Both the position numbers and the translations under genes were made by a program. From positions 19,226,525 to 19,290,524 of the forward strand of contig NC_060893.1 of the NCBI RefSeq assembly GCF_014805685.1: a DNA stretch of 64,000 nucleotides. Reading direction: 5' to 3'. The notes under the pieces are model-generated. The model was not told where the DNA came from. It worked only from the letters and a program-made list of their open reading frames with translations, and made no database searches. How positions within the stretch are numbered: the stretch's first letter is position 1; each line of letters opens with the position of its first letter. The stretch comes from Silurus meridionalis. Lineage: Eukaryota; Chordata; Actinopteri; Siluriformes; Siluridae. This document shows, piece by piece, positions 1-12,839 of this stretch.

Positions 1-300
1 CGCCTGATAGTTTCGGTTTTTATACTGTATTATAGCGAACTGACCGTATTCAGTTAGCACTTGTGCTGCTGTGATGACACAGTGTACATTTACAGTCATT
101 CTTTATCAAGTCAGTGAGTCAGTTCTTACTCTCAGTATCCACAGGCACCTTATTTACAAATATTATTATTAGTAATGAATTTATGTAGTTTCGTGGTTAA
201 TTTTGATTCTGAATTGAAAAACAAGATGTGAATTACAATGCCTTCATTCCTTGTTTGTTTTTGAGCGTGCACACAAATGTTTTTATAACGCATAATAATA
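1..300. repeat. Left copy of an intronic segmental duplication (partner 1922-2200)
   Basis: Roughly 285 bases beginning CGCCTGATAG are repeated in the same orientation at 1922-2200. The copies share TCAGTTCTTACTCTCAGTAT and GAATTACAATGCCTTCATT with scattered substitutions and small indels. Both lie in rgs14 introns. I see no transposon ends or coding potential. This could be an old local duplication or two insertions of an unrecognised repeat. Confidence 0.7.
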
Positions 301-918
301 AAGCAAAGGAACGCATTAGCACGTCAATCAATGAAGCTTAAGATTTCTGTTCACACAAGCAATGTGATACAGACTTGTCTCTAATGGGTGTGTAGCAACC
401 GCTACGACCTTCTGTTATGGGTGTGGCCCTTCAGACATTTATGATATTTTCCATATTTTCTATTTTGAGACCATAACATTAGTTTGCTTGTTTGTGCATC
501 TTGCACAACATTGCACAAAACACGTTACCCAATTCTGTATAGTTCCTCTGTGCAAGATTATGTAAAATATTAACATTACATTTTTTTTTTACCTTTCTTT
601 ATTCATATGAATATCATTTTATTAATAATGTTCACAGCAGCATAAATAAAGATTTCAGTATACAAGGGTGACAATCTTTATCTGATGATCAGAGCTAAAA
701 GAAGTACAGGCTATTTGTTTTGATATAGCATAATATTAAATATTGCAATATGGAAATGGTGATTAAAAGTTTATTAATGAATGCAGGTGGCAACCAACTG
801 GCAATTTATGTTGACTTATTTAAAGACTGCATTGAAATTGAATTGTGGTTCCATGTTGCACATTAGTTTAGGAATTTAAGTCACAGCATCAGTGATGGAA
901 TTAAATTAAAACTGTTAC
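301..918. other. rgs14 intron sequence, nothing recognised
   Basis: This AT-rich sequence follows the exon that ends at 919 on the minus strand. I see no exon, repeat end or structured element in it. The next rgs14 exon should lie left of the window. Confidence 0.6.
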
Positions 919-3900
919 CTTTCTGCCACTGTTTGGAGTGACAGACTTATTTTGAGGTTCAAGGTCAGGCAGGGGTCGTCCCTCTACGCTGGCCAGCATG
1001 CAGTTTTGGTAGAGTGGAGACCGCACGAATCGTGCGTAACTATCAAACTTCATCAGCTTATAGATCTTTTCATAAAAGGAAAGGAAAAAAATAAAAACAA
1101 AATAAAATTCACACACAGATAAAAGCATCCAGCCACATCTTGATTGCGCAGACCAATGCGTACAGACCAGTGTGTGTGTGTGTTGTGTACCTGTTGCTGG
1201 GCTTTGCTAAACATTTCTGTTGTCGGTTTCTCCAGGTCACGCTCGTTAATGCGTGCCGTGTCGTCTATGTTCACAGCGTTGAAGGAACTCTCCGATATAT
1301 AGAGATCAAAAATGGATCGAGCTTGCTTTTTCAACTAATGCAGAGAAAGTGGAAGAGGCATAATGAGCAGATGTTCACGTCAGCATTGTGTTACTGTGAT
1401 CATATTAAACACTGGACTTTGCCATATGGCAGCATACAAGACAATTGAATGCTAATTCATTAAAATAAGAATGAAAAAAAAGAAAACGAATGTTCAATCA
1501 GCTGCTGTGAGTTAAAAAAAACATTTTTATAGCCCTTTGATGATCTTGAAACTTATCGCCGATCATTGAAACTCCCATCACATGACAGCTACACATCATT
1601 ATATTGCTTGTTTTAAAAATCATATGGTAGCTCAGCCAAGTTAAACATCACCACACCCACAGTGTCTAGTGGAAAGTAACAAACGAATGTGTGAGACTTT
1701 CTTTTTCCTGTTAAGCAGGTAAGGCATTGTAGTTGTTCCCCAATTTTAATGGGAAGTTCAAATGAATGATCAGTTGTTTAATTTTCAGGGTAGAATTTGA
1801 ATGATTGCCCAATTGCAAAGCTATTTTGACCAGTCATGCTGGTCAAGCTAGAGACTTCATAACCAATTTTGTTTTCGTAAATTTTCCTGCTTGGTTATAT
1901 TACTGTTGCTATTTGGATCTGTCGCCTGATAGTTGCAGTTTTCACACTATCATATCAAACTGACGTATTTAGTTAGCACGTATACTGCTGTGATTACCAA
2001 GAATGACTATAAATAGACATTGTGTCAAGTCAATGAGTCAGTTCTTACTCTCAGTATCCAGAGGCCCCTTATTTACAATTATTAGTAACAACGAATTTAT
2101 CTAGTTTCATGGTTGGGAATTGAAAAACAAGATGCGAATTACAATGCCTTCATTTCTTATTTGTTTCTAAACATGTGCATACAAAGTCTTTTTACACACA
2201 AAAAAAAATATAAAAAATAGTTACACTATGGAGCCTTTTACACAAAAGATGATAATAGGATACAAGTGAGAGCAACATCACAGACAAACTAGTAGAAGAC
2301 GATGCAGGGTGGGGCAGTGTGGGGTTGTTCTGAATCGAGTGTCCAAAGATTTTGTAAACAGCACAACATTGTAAGAAAAGGACGTGTCTGACTTCCAATT
2401 ACTTTCACACACTAGTTGCTTTAAAAAAAAAATTAAAATTAAAATAAAAAAAAAAACTTATTGAGAAGCCAGAATGTTGAATAAAGCCACTGATTGATTA
2501 TGCGCTGATGATCAAAAAAGGATTGTAAGAAACTATCATCTTTTGCACTGTCCCTGTTTGTACTGTTTTTTTTGCCCAGAATGTCTGTTCTATATAAAGT
2601 ATTTGTGAGGTATATGCATAGTCAGATTGTTTTCTTCAATAGGCTAGCCAAATATAGGTTGTATATTCATATGTATGTTTATATAGGTTATATATTCTAT
2701 GCAGGTATATGTTGATTTCTATAAATTACATGTTTATATACCTATTTATATTATGTCTAGGTGCTTGTGTCTGTTCTTGTGGGTATATACACTGTATAGG
2801 AACTGTGGTCTTGTGAAGCATGGCATTTCCTTCCTTTGTACATGCTGTATAATTGAATGACAATAAAGCTCAATTTGAATTATAAATGAGGTGTAATGTA
2901 AATCTTAAAATTCTTGAACAAACAATAGTTTAGTTATTCATAGTTTGTTTTTCATTTACAAAACAAAAAAAAGATTTTGCATTTTGTGTTCTCCTTTCAG
3001 TTTCTAAAAAAAAAAAAAAAAGCACTTCAGTTGATTTTCTTTTGACATTTTAAATACAGGTGCATCTTGATAAATTAAAATGTCGTGGAAAAGTTCATTT
3101 CAGTAATTCAACTCAAATTGTGAAACTCGTGTATTAAATACATTTAATGCACACAGACTGCAGTAGTTTAAGAAAATGTTTAATTAGATTAAGGTGACAT
3201 GCCAATAAGCTAATCAACTCAAAACACCTGCAAAAAATTTTCTGGGCCTTCAAAATGGTCTCTCAGTTTGGTTCACTAGTCTACACAATCATGGGGCAGA
3301 CTGCTGTCGAAGCCAATTATTGACACCCTTCACAAGGAGAGTAAGCCAAAACATTCATTGCCAAAGAAGCTGCCGTTCACAGAGTGCTGTATCCAAGCAT
3401 GTTAACAGAAAGTTGAGTGGAAGGAAAGAGTGTGGAAGAAAATGATGCACAACCAACCGAGAGAAACGCAGCCTTTAGAGTCTTGTCAAGTAAAATCGAT
3501 TCAAGAATTTGGGTAAACTTCACAAGGAATAGACTGAGGCTGGAGTCAAGGCATCAAGAGCCACCATACACACACAGACGTGTCAATGAATTTGGCTACA
3601 GTCGTATTCCTGGGAAAAACAGAAGAACTAGACTGTTGCCCAGTGTTCCAAAACGCCTCTTTTCAGATGAGAGCAAGTTTTGTATTTTATTTGGAAACCA
3701 AGGTCCTAGAGTCTGGAGGAAGGGTGAAGAAGCTCATAGCCCAAGTTGCTTGAAGTCCAGGGTTAGGTTTCCACAGTCTGTGATAATTTGGGGTGCAATG
3801 TCATCTGCTGGTGTTGGTCCACTGTGTTTTTTGAAAACCAAAGTCACTGCACCTGTTTACCAAGACATTTTAGAGCACTTAATGCTTCCCTCTGCTGACC

Positions 3901-6900
3901 AGCTTTTTGAAGATGCTGCTTTCATTTTCTAGCAGGATTTGGCACCTGCCCACACTGCCAAAAGCACCAAAATTTAGTTAAATGACCATGGTGTTGCTGT
4001 GCTTGACTGGCCAGCAAACTCACCAGACCTGAACCCTATAGAGAATCTTTGGGGTATTGTCAAGAGGAAAATGAAAAACAAAAGACCAAAAAATTCAAAT
4101 GAGCTGAAAATCACTGTCAAAGAAACCCGGGCTTTCATACCACCTCAGCATTGCCATAAACTGATCACCTCCATACCATGCCAAATTGAGGCAGTAATTA
4201 AAGCAAAAGGAGCCCCTACCAAGTATTGAGTACATGAAGTATTCTAATTTGTTGAGATGAATTGGTGGGTTTTTGTTAAATATGAGCCAAAATCACCACA
4301 ATTAAAAGAACAAAAGTTTTAAATTGTGAAACTCGTGTATTAAATAAATTCAATGCACACAGACTGAAGTAGTTTAAGTTGAATTACTGAAATAAATGAA
4401 CTTTTCCACGAAATTCTAATTTATCGAGATGTACCTGTAATTATAGTAAGTCATCATCTTTCGGCTTCTCCCATTAGGGGTCGCCACAGCGGTTCATCAG
4501 TCTCCATACGCCCCCTGTCCTGTGCATCTGCCTCTTTTACCCCAACCACCTGCACGTCTTCCCTCACCACATCTATAATCCTCCTTGGCCTTCCTCTTTT
4601 CCTCCCTCTGGCGCCATCCTCAGCATTGTCCTACCGATATACCCCATGTCCCTCCTCTGCACATGTCCAAACCATCTCAAACAAGCGCCTCTCTCACTTT
4701 GTCTCCAAAACGTCCTAAATGCGTTGTCCCCCTATTAAACTCATTTCTAATCCTGTCCATCCTCGTCACTCCCAACGAAAATCTCAACATCTTCAGCTCT
4801 GCTACCTCCAGCTCCACCTCCTGTCTTTTACTCAATGCCACTGTCTCTAAACCATACAACATCACAAGTCTCACCACAGTCCTATAAACTTTCACTTACA
4901 CAACATGTAATAATAGAAAGTAAACATGTTTTAAAGAAAAAGATGATTTTTTTTTTATGCCTCCAAAGTCTGCACACACTTTTGTCAACTAAGGCGTTCA
5001 TTGCTTCATTTAAAATTTGCAGACAAGCCAGTAGACTCAGCTCAGACAGTCAATAATAATACTGAAACATCCACATGTCTTCCTGTATGCATGTGTGTTT
5101 GTGTGTGTGTGTTCAGTCAGTGGATGTGCTCTTTATGGTGTGGTTACCAGTTGAGGTAAACCTTTATTCCGGGCGGTTACTCACTGCTGTGCTATTATTT
5201 CTATGCACCAGGGAAACTGTCATTCATTCGATGTAAACTGACTAGTTTAATGATTCATGGCTTCAAACATTCGTGTTTTGATCAGTTCTAGCACTTAGTT
5301 ATGACTTTAATCAAACTCTACATTTTACATGCAGATTGTCTACAGTTTTTCCAAGGGAAAGTGAAAGCTAATTGACTAAAAGCTTCACAGACAAAAGCTT
5401 CAAACCACTAGACTGAAAGAATGTGTAAAACAAGAAGTCACTGACCAGTGACGCACTTTCTTCATCACCGTCACCTCCTTAATGTTGCGTGGCATGCAGA
5501 AGTAAAGAGAAGTGGAAAGTTTTTTTTGTTGTGTTTCTTTTGGCTGGCATTTGCATCCACTTTTCTTCAATAAGCTATTCTTACTGATCAGCTCATCTGA
5601 TCATATGTGCTAAAACAAATCTATTCCGAGGTCTCTTCCTGTATGATTCACTAAATGGTACAGAAAATAAACTCTGAATCGAACAACTTGCACAGGGGGG
5701 GTGGGGGTGGATCAAATACCTGAAGGAGAAGCAAACACCCTTGATTAAAATAAAAAATAAAAAAAAACCTATACATACATTTTATGGTGAAACTATCAGC
5801 CTGAACTATACATTTCTACCCTACTGTCTGCTTCAAGTCATGAAATATCTTCTATAAAGCACTTGCTGCCAAGCCTGATGTGATCAATGTGTGTGAAAAG
5901 AGTAACAGAAGATCTAAAAAGAAAAATGTCCAGATGAACCATGAAAAATATAACCAGAATTTAGGTCAGTAATATGTGATGTCAGTTTTATAACTGAGTC
6001 AACATTCATACCTCATCCACATTAGTAGGTGGAATTTTCTGGAACTTCTCACAGGCCTGCCAGAAGAGGATATTCTCAGCACTCACCTCCGAATTAAGAA
6101 AAGCCTGAGGACATTTTGCCAGAAAAATATTTTGAACCATTTTCATTTATATACTCAGGAATCCAACCGCTATTTTAAAGTTTAGGTAAAATATTTAGTC
6201 AGAAGCTAAGTTTAAAACTGGAGTAAGAAAGTCAGTGCTTTAAAATAACTTTGAAAGGAATAAAATCTCTGGTTCACTTACAATCTTTTCACATACACTA
6301 TACAGACAAAAGTATTAAGACACCTGACTTTTAGCCATATGTGGTTCTTCTCAGACAACAATTTTGGAGGCACATCATTTTATAAGATGTTTTTGAGTGT
6401 GGCAGCACAAACTTTTTCTTTCACTTAAATTAGGAGACTCTAGAGAAGCGATCTACAGTGGTGTGGAAAAGTGTTTGCCTCTTCCTGATTTCTTATTTTT
6501 TTGCATGTTTGTCTCACTTTATTGTTTTAGATCATCAAACTAATTTAAATATTAGTAAAAGTTAACACAAGTGAACACAACATGCAGTTTTTAAATGAAG
6601 GTCTTTATTATTGAGGGAAAACAAAATCCAAAACTACATGGTCTTTTGTGAAAAAAGTGTTTGCCCCCTAAACCTATTAACTGGTTGGGCCACCCTCAGC
6701 AGCAACAACTGCAATCAAGCGTTTGCGATAACTTGCAATAAATCTGTTACAGCACTGTGGAGGAGTTTTGGTCCAATCATCTATGCAGAATTGTTGTAAT
6801 TCAGCCACATTAGAGGGTTTTCGAGCATGAACTGCCTTTTTAAAGTCATGCCACAACATCTCAATAGGATTCAGGTCAGGACTTTGACTGGGCCGCTCCA

Positions 6901-9900
6901 AAGTCTTCATTTTGTTTTTCCTTCACCCATTCAGAGCTTTGGATCATTGTCCTGCTGCAGAACCCAAGTTCGCTTCAGCTTGAGGTCACGAACAGATGGC
7001 TGGACAAACACTTTCACACCACTGCATATGATTTAGAGGTCAGTCTTCTATTTTCAGGCAAACTGAGAAGTAACTCAACTGTTATCAATCAATCGGAAAT
7101 ATAAACAGGTCTAAACCTACTAGTTTTAGACCCGTTTTAGACCTAAGACCTTAGGTTTAGACCCTAACATTAAACACCTACATTTTTGTATAAAGGCACA
7201 TGTACATGTTTATCATATTATTACTCAGTGAAAAACTCTGAGGTGAGAATTTAGGTATGAGCTCTTACAGTAAAGTAGCGCACTCCGACTGGGTCCTCCA
7301 TCAGGCGTTCGAAGCACACAGCCCAGCTGACCACCCTGCTGGCTAGACCATCTACTTCGCCAGGAGCTTCTCCTCCAGCAGAACTGGTACTTAGACTAGG
7401 ACTGCTGCCCGTCCCAGACAACCTCGACATGTTCAACTCTACAGAGAGACAAGGAGAAAACGTCAAGTTCAACCCAATTTGTTCATTAATTCAAAGATGT
7501 TCGAACATTTCTGTAAAGATAAATACTACCTGAGCAAACAACTCCTGGCTTTGTTTTTACATCTTTCCTGTCAGTGATGTTACAGACACTCCCCCATGTT
7601 TATTGCTTTAAAAAGACAGATACTTCTGGACACTTCTTTTTTCCCCCAAAAGATACCTACTGAACCTAAAGGTGATTTTTCCTAGCAAGTTAAAGTTAAT
7701 TTTGATACAATTGTGATGAAATAGTTTATTCTTTGGTGTTTCAGCATTTCACGGGTTTGTAGCTAATTTTACAATTTAAAATGATGACGCCTATGCAAGC
7801 GAACTCTGATGGCTACAACTGATCCTGAGGGGACCGTCGAGCTTCAAGTACAGTGGGTGTGGCAATGTTAAAAACCTTCGTAATATTTGTAATTGATTTT
7901 GATGCCTTTGCACAAAAAAGCTGATATGATGTGAGCAGCATGCGACAATATCCCAGGTCAGGACGTGATTCCTAATCTAAAACCATGCAATGTTTTTACC
8001 CCTATAGTTTGAGTGGAATTTGATGACAGTCGGATGATCCATGACAACAATCTGTAAAATCTGTCTTTATGTCAAGATATCATTATCACCTATAAGATGG
8101 TATAAACCTTGCAGTGTGGCTTAGGCTTAAGTGTGCATGCAGTCTATTAATTATCATGTCATCTCATATCCTCCTACTCTTCATGTTTGGCAGAATGCTT
8201 CCTCAGTACCATCTGTCTGCTGAGAGTTTCTGCTGTTCCTCCTCACCAAACTCTTGCATCTTGAATATTTATATGGATGTTAAATTTACATATCCGTCAC
8301 TTCCTCAGGCTTTCTAACAAATACAGTAAACAGAACACTTTTCCTTTACAGCAGAAATCAAGACAAATCCTGTAATAATCTGAGATCTAAACCTGTCGAT
8401 CAGCACAGAGAACAAAAAGCCGAGGTGCTAGCTCAGAATTTGATTATTTACTTACCCCCATCTGAAACTGCCTGCGTCTGCAAAAAACAAACACATGAGA
8501 CAAAAAGTCAAACTAGGAAAAAAGAAAACTTGAACAACATAAAGGTGCATGAACTGGTGGGAAAGTTGCATTATGACAGGATATTGTCTCCCAAACAACC
8601 TAACGGTTTGCCTTGCACTAGAGGTGCTCAGTGGCAGCTGTTACACAGGAAGCTGGTGTTTCTTTTCTCTCGCATATCTCGTTTATCATGGCTGTCGTGT
8701 CTGACCCCATTCTCATGAGTCTTGTTTGAAGGATTCTCAATGAAATGATTTCCCCCTTTATACAGAACCTCTTATAAGGCAATGCAAAGGGGTACTTCAA
8801 AGATTTCACACATGGCAATAAAAAAGGGGGGGATTGGTCCAAAATCAAGGCCAGAGCAGGAGATAAACAGCTAGCCAAGTAGCTCTTGATCACCAGAACG
8901 GATTTATTTGGCCGAGAGTTTTAACCATTATCATAATATGATTGGGTGGCAGTTAGTCAAACAGTATGGTGGAGTTCAAAAAATATCAGAAACATCAGAA
9001 AAATATGTGCAATTTTATTCAGAATTGTTGGAGGATGGCAAGCAATTGGAAAATATTCATCAAATTCAGGAAAGTGAAATAAATGTATAGAAATCTGTTT
9101 AAAAAAAAAATAAAAATTGGGTGAATGTAAATCAAATGTCTAGAGGTATACAAGTTCTGCACTCAGTTGCTGTTTAGTCATATGTAGAGTTTTATCCCAC
9201 ACGTTTTATGCTTGCACAACCTAAACTGTTTACTGTGACTCAACCAGATGAAACAATAAATAATTGTTACCCTTGAATCTGATTGATTGAAAGGTGTTTA
9301 ACCATTTAAAACAGCAGCAAGGTGTAAACCTAAATAGTATTATATTCAAGTGCTCATTCTACTTGATGAATCGTCCACCATCAGCCACATAAGTTTTCCT
9401 TCACGTAAGTAGCTCAGCAGATTGAGCTTTTTGGAGTCACGTAAACACAACAAACAGCAAAGTGGGGGTTGCGGGGTGTGGGGGGGTAATGAGCTGGTGA
9501 GGGAATAAACTAGTTAGAACTGCTGAACTATTACAGGAATTAAAAACTCGTACTAATTGGCACTGCATTTATAAAATAGACTAAAAGTACACATTTATTT
9601 GTGTTGATTATCTGCTGTGCTCTGATAAACTCTCCAGAACAGGCTGCTATTGAAAAATAATTACTGTCCTGACAGGTTACAAGACACCAGCTCATTGTTG
9701 ATTATCTTCTCCACCTTAGCATGACCCAACATGTTTTTTCCATACTTAGTCATTCCTCTGTATGTGGTTGCATGTTTCACTTAAAAAGGTATCTTTGCAG
9801 CTGAAGAAATGTGTTTGATTGACCTCCTTACAGGTTTGTGCATGCAGAAACCCTGTTCATCGTGTCAGCTCGCATCAAAAACGACAATGAGAAAATATTA

Positions 9901-11083
9901 TTCACTGTTCATGTTCGTGTTTCATCTTGTCAGACTCCAGCACAAACAACCGCATTAGCAATCCTACACAAATGAAACTACAGATTTTTTTGTTTTACTT
10001 AAAAATGTGCCAGCGCAGCAAAAAAACAAATCTCTCAATGATCTTTAGTCCCCCAACCACAACAGACATGTCACTGTCTGCACAGCTCTAGCAAGTCATA
10101 AAAGCAAGCAGAAGCACCATACAGTGCATTATTCGCAGGATTTCCTCTCTCAATCTGACTTCGGAGAAATTAGAGCATTACAGTATGCATTGTTGCATGC
10201 TTAACCTGTTGTTACAGGTGAACCGAAATGTACATCTTGCACATCTTAAAATAGTAATTTTGTAACAGAAATCCCAAGTTTTCCACAATCAAGTGCAAAA
10301 GTTTGCACCCCTACACAGAAACAAAGCATCTACAAAGAAACAGAATTGCAAGATGCTAACATGAAATGTGTGTGTCCTGTTATGTAAAATCAAGAAAAGA
10401 AAAAAAAAATCCAAAGAAAGATGGCCAGGACTGACCAAAAGTCATAACAGATACAAGGAGACTTTGGCCATAAACATTAAAACAGAAAAGCAGATCAGAA
10501 ATGTGAATGTACAACTTTTTAGAAAACCGTAACTACTCTGTACATTTGGCTTTTTATTTTTCCCCTGACAAAACAAAAAAAGACCATATTTATGTCTGCA
10601 CAACTGTAGACTAAATGTATGTACTGAAGCTATAAACTGACACTTGACAGAATAAACAGATGATGAATTTCAGATTTCCTCTGTCTATGCGTCGATGAGC
10701 ACCCATGTGTAACATTGAAATCACACATTTGTGTGTTGAGGACAGACATTGTTTTCTTTTTCACATCCTTAATATGAAACCAAATAAATTACATTTGTCT
10801 AGTTCCTGTCGACATTCAGTTTAATGCCGTGTCGAAATTTTAATCTTGAGCAAGAAGAAATTAATGCATTGACTACTGTTTGGAGATGGACAGTGCTGTC
10901 ACAGCAAGCATCTTAAAATTCTTTCAGCAGTGCCATGCTGTAGAATAAAATCAAAACGCCATCCAATTTTAATCCTCACAGCTCAAAACTCCCAGTCATC
11001 ATTTTCAACAATTGAACCTAACTCCGCTTTCCTCTTACCAGATTATTAGCAGGTACTGCCAGAGTTTTCAGCTTGTTGGCCAT
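919..11083 (-). CDS. rgs14: Regulator of G-protein signalling 14 (RGS14-type), 5' half; exons 1-6
   Basis: The product is a GTPase-activating protein for G-alpha-i/o. Coding exons in transcript order are 11083-11039, 8477-8456, 7438-7269, 6104-6012, 1334-1191 and 1065-919. They give 207 residues and all phases agree. Residues 1-15 ([15 protein letters not shown]) followed by AVSDGEL match the short RGS14 N terminus; RGS12 would carry PDZ and PTB domains first. The RGS domain spans about residues 61-182, with [34 protein letters not shown] and [16 protein letters not shown], followed by EGRPLPD. The Ras-binding and GoLoco parts must lie beyond the left edge. Introns hold a Tc1 relic, an RTE fragment and a deleted Tc1 element. 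RGS12 is the only serious alternative. Confidence 0.9.
1922..2200. repeat. Right copy of the intronic duplication (partner 1-300)
   Basis: Same orientation as the copy at 1-300. It starts CGCCTGATAG and shares the TACTCTCAGTATCCA and AATTACAATGCCTTCAT blocks. It is slightly shorter and diverged. Confidence 0.7.
2740..2885 (+). repeat. 3' tail of a non-LTR retrotransposon (AATGACAATAAAGC type)
   Basis: Non-coding segment ending TTGAATGACAATAAAGCTC, a tail seen on many truncated fish LINE copies. Related tails occur at 21050-21130 (AAATGACAATAAAGCC) and 50700-50775 (AAATGACAATGAAAGCC). No reverse transcriptase frame survives here. Confidence 0.5.
3056..4440 (+). mobile_element. Degenerate Tc1-like DNA transposon with long terminal inverted repeats
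   Basis: The left end reads CAGGTGCATCTTGATAAATT and the right end is its inverse, ending ATCGAGATGTACCTG, each next to a TA. The terminal repeats run for more than 100 bases and carry a second internal motif (GTGAAACTCGTGTATTAAAT) of inverted-repeat/direct-repeat type. The element sits in the large rgs14 intron between exons at 6012 and 1334. It is old and unlikely to be mobile. Confidence 0.9.
3417..4229 (+). pseudogene. Tc1-like transposase remnant
   Basis: Two in-frame pieces (3417-3932 and 3999-4229) carry transposase hallmarks: [12 protein letters not shown], then [15 protein letters not shown], then [16 protein letters not shown] with the second and third acidic residues of the DDE triad, and [10 protein letters not shown] at the end. 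A TAG at 3930-3932 and a second TAG after AKSTKI break the frame, and the N-terminal DNA-binding half is poorly preserved. It is a dead copy. Confidence 0.88.
4455..4895 (-). mobile_element. Truncated RTE-type non-LTR retrotransposon, 3' end
   Basis: On the minus strand 4895-4677 encodes the C-terminal part of a LINE reverse transcriptase ([19 protein letters not shown], then [23 protein letters not shown]). Towards lower coordinates the frame decays into GRPRRI-like sequence. The 3' tail at about 4455-4492 is GCGACCCCTAATGGGAGAAG in minus orientation. The same tail recurs at 54507-54542 and, diverged, at the end of the SINE at 21471. Clade assignment (RTE) is from memory of fish elements. 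Confidence 0.75.
5057..6011. other. rgs14 intron, no gene seen
   Basis: This sequence contains a short GT run (5095-5110), a G-rich patch at 5695-5710 and otherwise unstructured AT-rich intron. I see no exon or repeat I can name. Confidence 0.5.
6296..6450 (+). repeat. Truncated copy of a fish MITE beginning CACTATA-AGACAAAAGTATT
   Basis: It opens ACACTATACAGACAAAAGTA and continues with GCCATATGTGGTTCTTCTC and GGAGGCACATCATTTTATAAG. These blocks belong to one end of a very common fish MITE. Other pieces of the family are at 13890, 26436, 30600, 36985, 47390, 55080 and 56095. Only one end remains here. Confidence 0.7.
6459..7021 (-). mobile_element. Internally deleted Tc1/mariner element with transposase C terminus
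   Basis: The left terminal repeat is CAGTGGTGTGGAAAAGTGTT (6459) and the right end is AAACACTTTCACACCACTG (ending 7021). On the minus strand 6910-6677 encodes the end of a Tc1-like transposase: [20 protein letters not shown], then [17 protein letters not shown]. The catalytic core and N terminus are missing between the C-terminal segment and the right terminal repeat. This is a non-autonomous derivative made by internal deletion. Confidence 0.85.
8456..8477 (-). other. rgs14: rgs14 22-base coding microexon (exon 2)
   Basis: The exon is bounded by TTTTGCAG upstream and GTAAGT downstream on the minus strand. It encodes TQAVSDG plus one base, entering in phase 0 and leaving in phase 1, so that joining to 7438 gives AVSDGELNMS. 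The AVSDGEL block is conserved in RGS14, which is what reveals the exon. Confidence 0.82.
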
Positions 11084-11245
11084 GGCTCGATCCAGCTGAG
11101 CATGAGGATACCTCACCAGAAAGCGAGCACACCCTACGCTCTTACTTCACGCCCCGTTACTTCGCACGGCTTGTCACTTCCTGTTCCGAAGGGAAGTCTT
11201 GCTATGGCAACACACCGCAAGGGGAAGTGGCTGATCTGACTAAAA
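11084..11245 (-). promoter_or_regulatory. Candidate rgs14 core promoter / 5' UTR
   Basis: The sequence just upstream of the rgs14 start codon is the most CpG- and GC-rich stretch for several kilobases. It contains ETS-like GGAAGT/ACTTCC cores at about 11175-11200 (CACTTCCTG and GGGAAGT) and no TATA box. The location upstream of a first coding exon fits a CpG-type promoter. Assignment is inference. Confidence 0.5.
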
Positions 11246-12839
11246 CAAAACTTGTTCTTGACCTTGTTGAGCAACTCTGATATAAGCTGCAGTAGAAAAG
11301 AACCTAAACATGTAACCACAAGCCAGAGTCAGACCCTCTAGGCACACTGACATCACCGCACACTCAACCCACACCCGCACCCAAAACTGCCTGATGCATC
11401 AGGGAATGTTCAATTCATGTGTAATATATTATGGGAAAAGAGATTCCCCCCCTGAAAGATTGTTTTTACTTTACATATTTTGACGTCATTGCCAGAATAT
11501 AGTTGATCAAATCCCCTTACTCAATAACTCAAACACTGCTCTGAATAAAAAAAAAAAATTTTTAAAAAGTAAAACTACAGCGAGTACTGGTATAAATCAA
11601 TGCTGGGTTTTTGCGATACAGCAACTTGCCAAACCTAATTTTTAATTATTAAAACAATAGCACTACAGACTCCAACCAAAAATTCTAAATTAATCTCTCC
11701 ATTGACAACTTCACTATATTAAAAACTTACATGCTTTTTTTTATTATTATTATTGGTTAATCTAAACTAAAGCTGTACTGAAACATTTTAATAGTAAAGT
11801 GGAGCTTATTAAAACAGCTAATGGGGACTATATGTGGAATGGAACGTTCATGAATCACATCCAAATCTTACTATCGGATGTCCACAAACCTAATACAAAG
11901 GTCAATCCACAAAAAATATTTTTACTCACACATTCCTGATAAACTTATGATGCAACTTTCTCTAAATCATGTCAGTTGAGGGAGCTTCTGATATTTTGCA
12001 ATGAAGGTTCCTGTAAATATACGAAATGCTTGTCTGGAATTAAGGAACAGCTTCCGAGTTTGAGCCTGACAACAGACCGGAGTATGTATGTCATTTCTGC
12101 ATTCAGTACGTTCTCCAAATATCTGTGTGGGTGTTCGAGTTCTCCATTTTTTCCCTGCTTCAGCAAAACATGCTGATTTGCAGCACTAAATCACCCTTAG
12201 GTACGAGTGTGTCTGAATGTATGCGGTGTAATCCCACCCCCACCAAGCATTCCTGGGACATACTCTGGGATTTATCCTGCAGCCCTGTAGAAGATCAATC
12301 TATCCAAGACAAAAGAAATTAAAAAAAGGTATAATTTCTTTAAGAATTTTCCTATCAAACGAGTTTGAGAGGGTTTTTTTGGTTATAGATTCATAAAGTT
12401 ATTAAGGGGAAAGCTCTTCACAATATTTCTGTCATATAGAAGAATGAACTGCTATTTCAAATCTATTTTTCTTGCTTTCTGCTTTTACAGAATATGGTGT
12501 GAAATACCAGAGTTGACTAAGTAGTTGCAGTGTGCAAGAAGGTTGCAAGTGTGTTTCTCTTTAGACGAAATAAGAGAAATTATCTTAGCCTACCTTCTCA
12601 TCAGCTCATTACAGAAAGACAAAGACAAAAGATAATTGAGTGGGTTTTAGAACAGGAGAAAGCCACACAAATAACACAGCAGCTTGTTCCAACATGACAA
12701 GACATGTATATCATAGAATCCATAAATAACACTGCAAGTCTTTTGCAAGAGTTCACTGATGCATTGTTGGGTGAGGCGTATATAAGTTTCTCATACCTCA
12801 AACCAGTGCTCCATTTTTAACAATATTTAGAAACAATAT

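Noticed and set aside
8908..9090. Sixty-codon plus-strand frame
   Set aside because: It lies in an rgs14 intron, has no splice context, no recognised family and no neighbouring exon. Chance frame.
11972..12322. Overlapping frames on both strands
   Set aside because: No family resemblance or splice logic; I could not connect them to the hAT relic at 12840 or to the 14429 frame.
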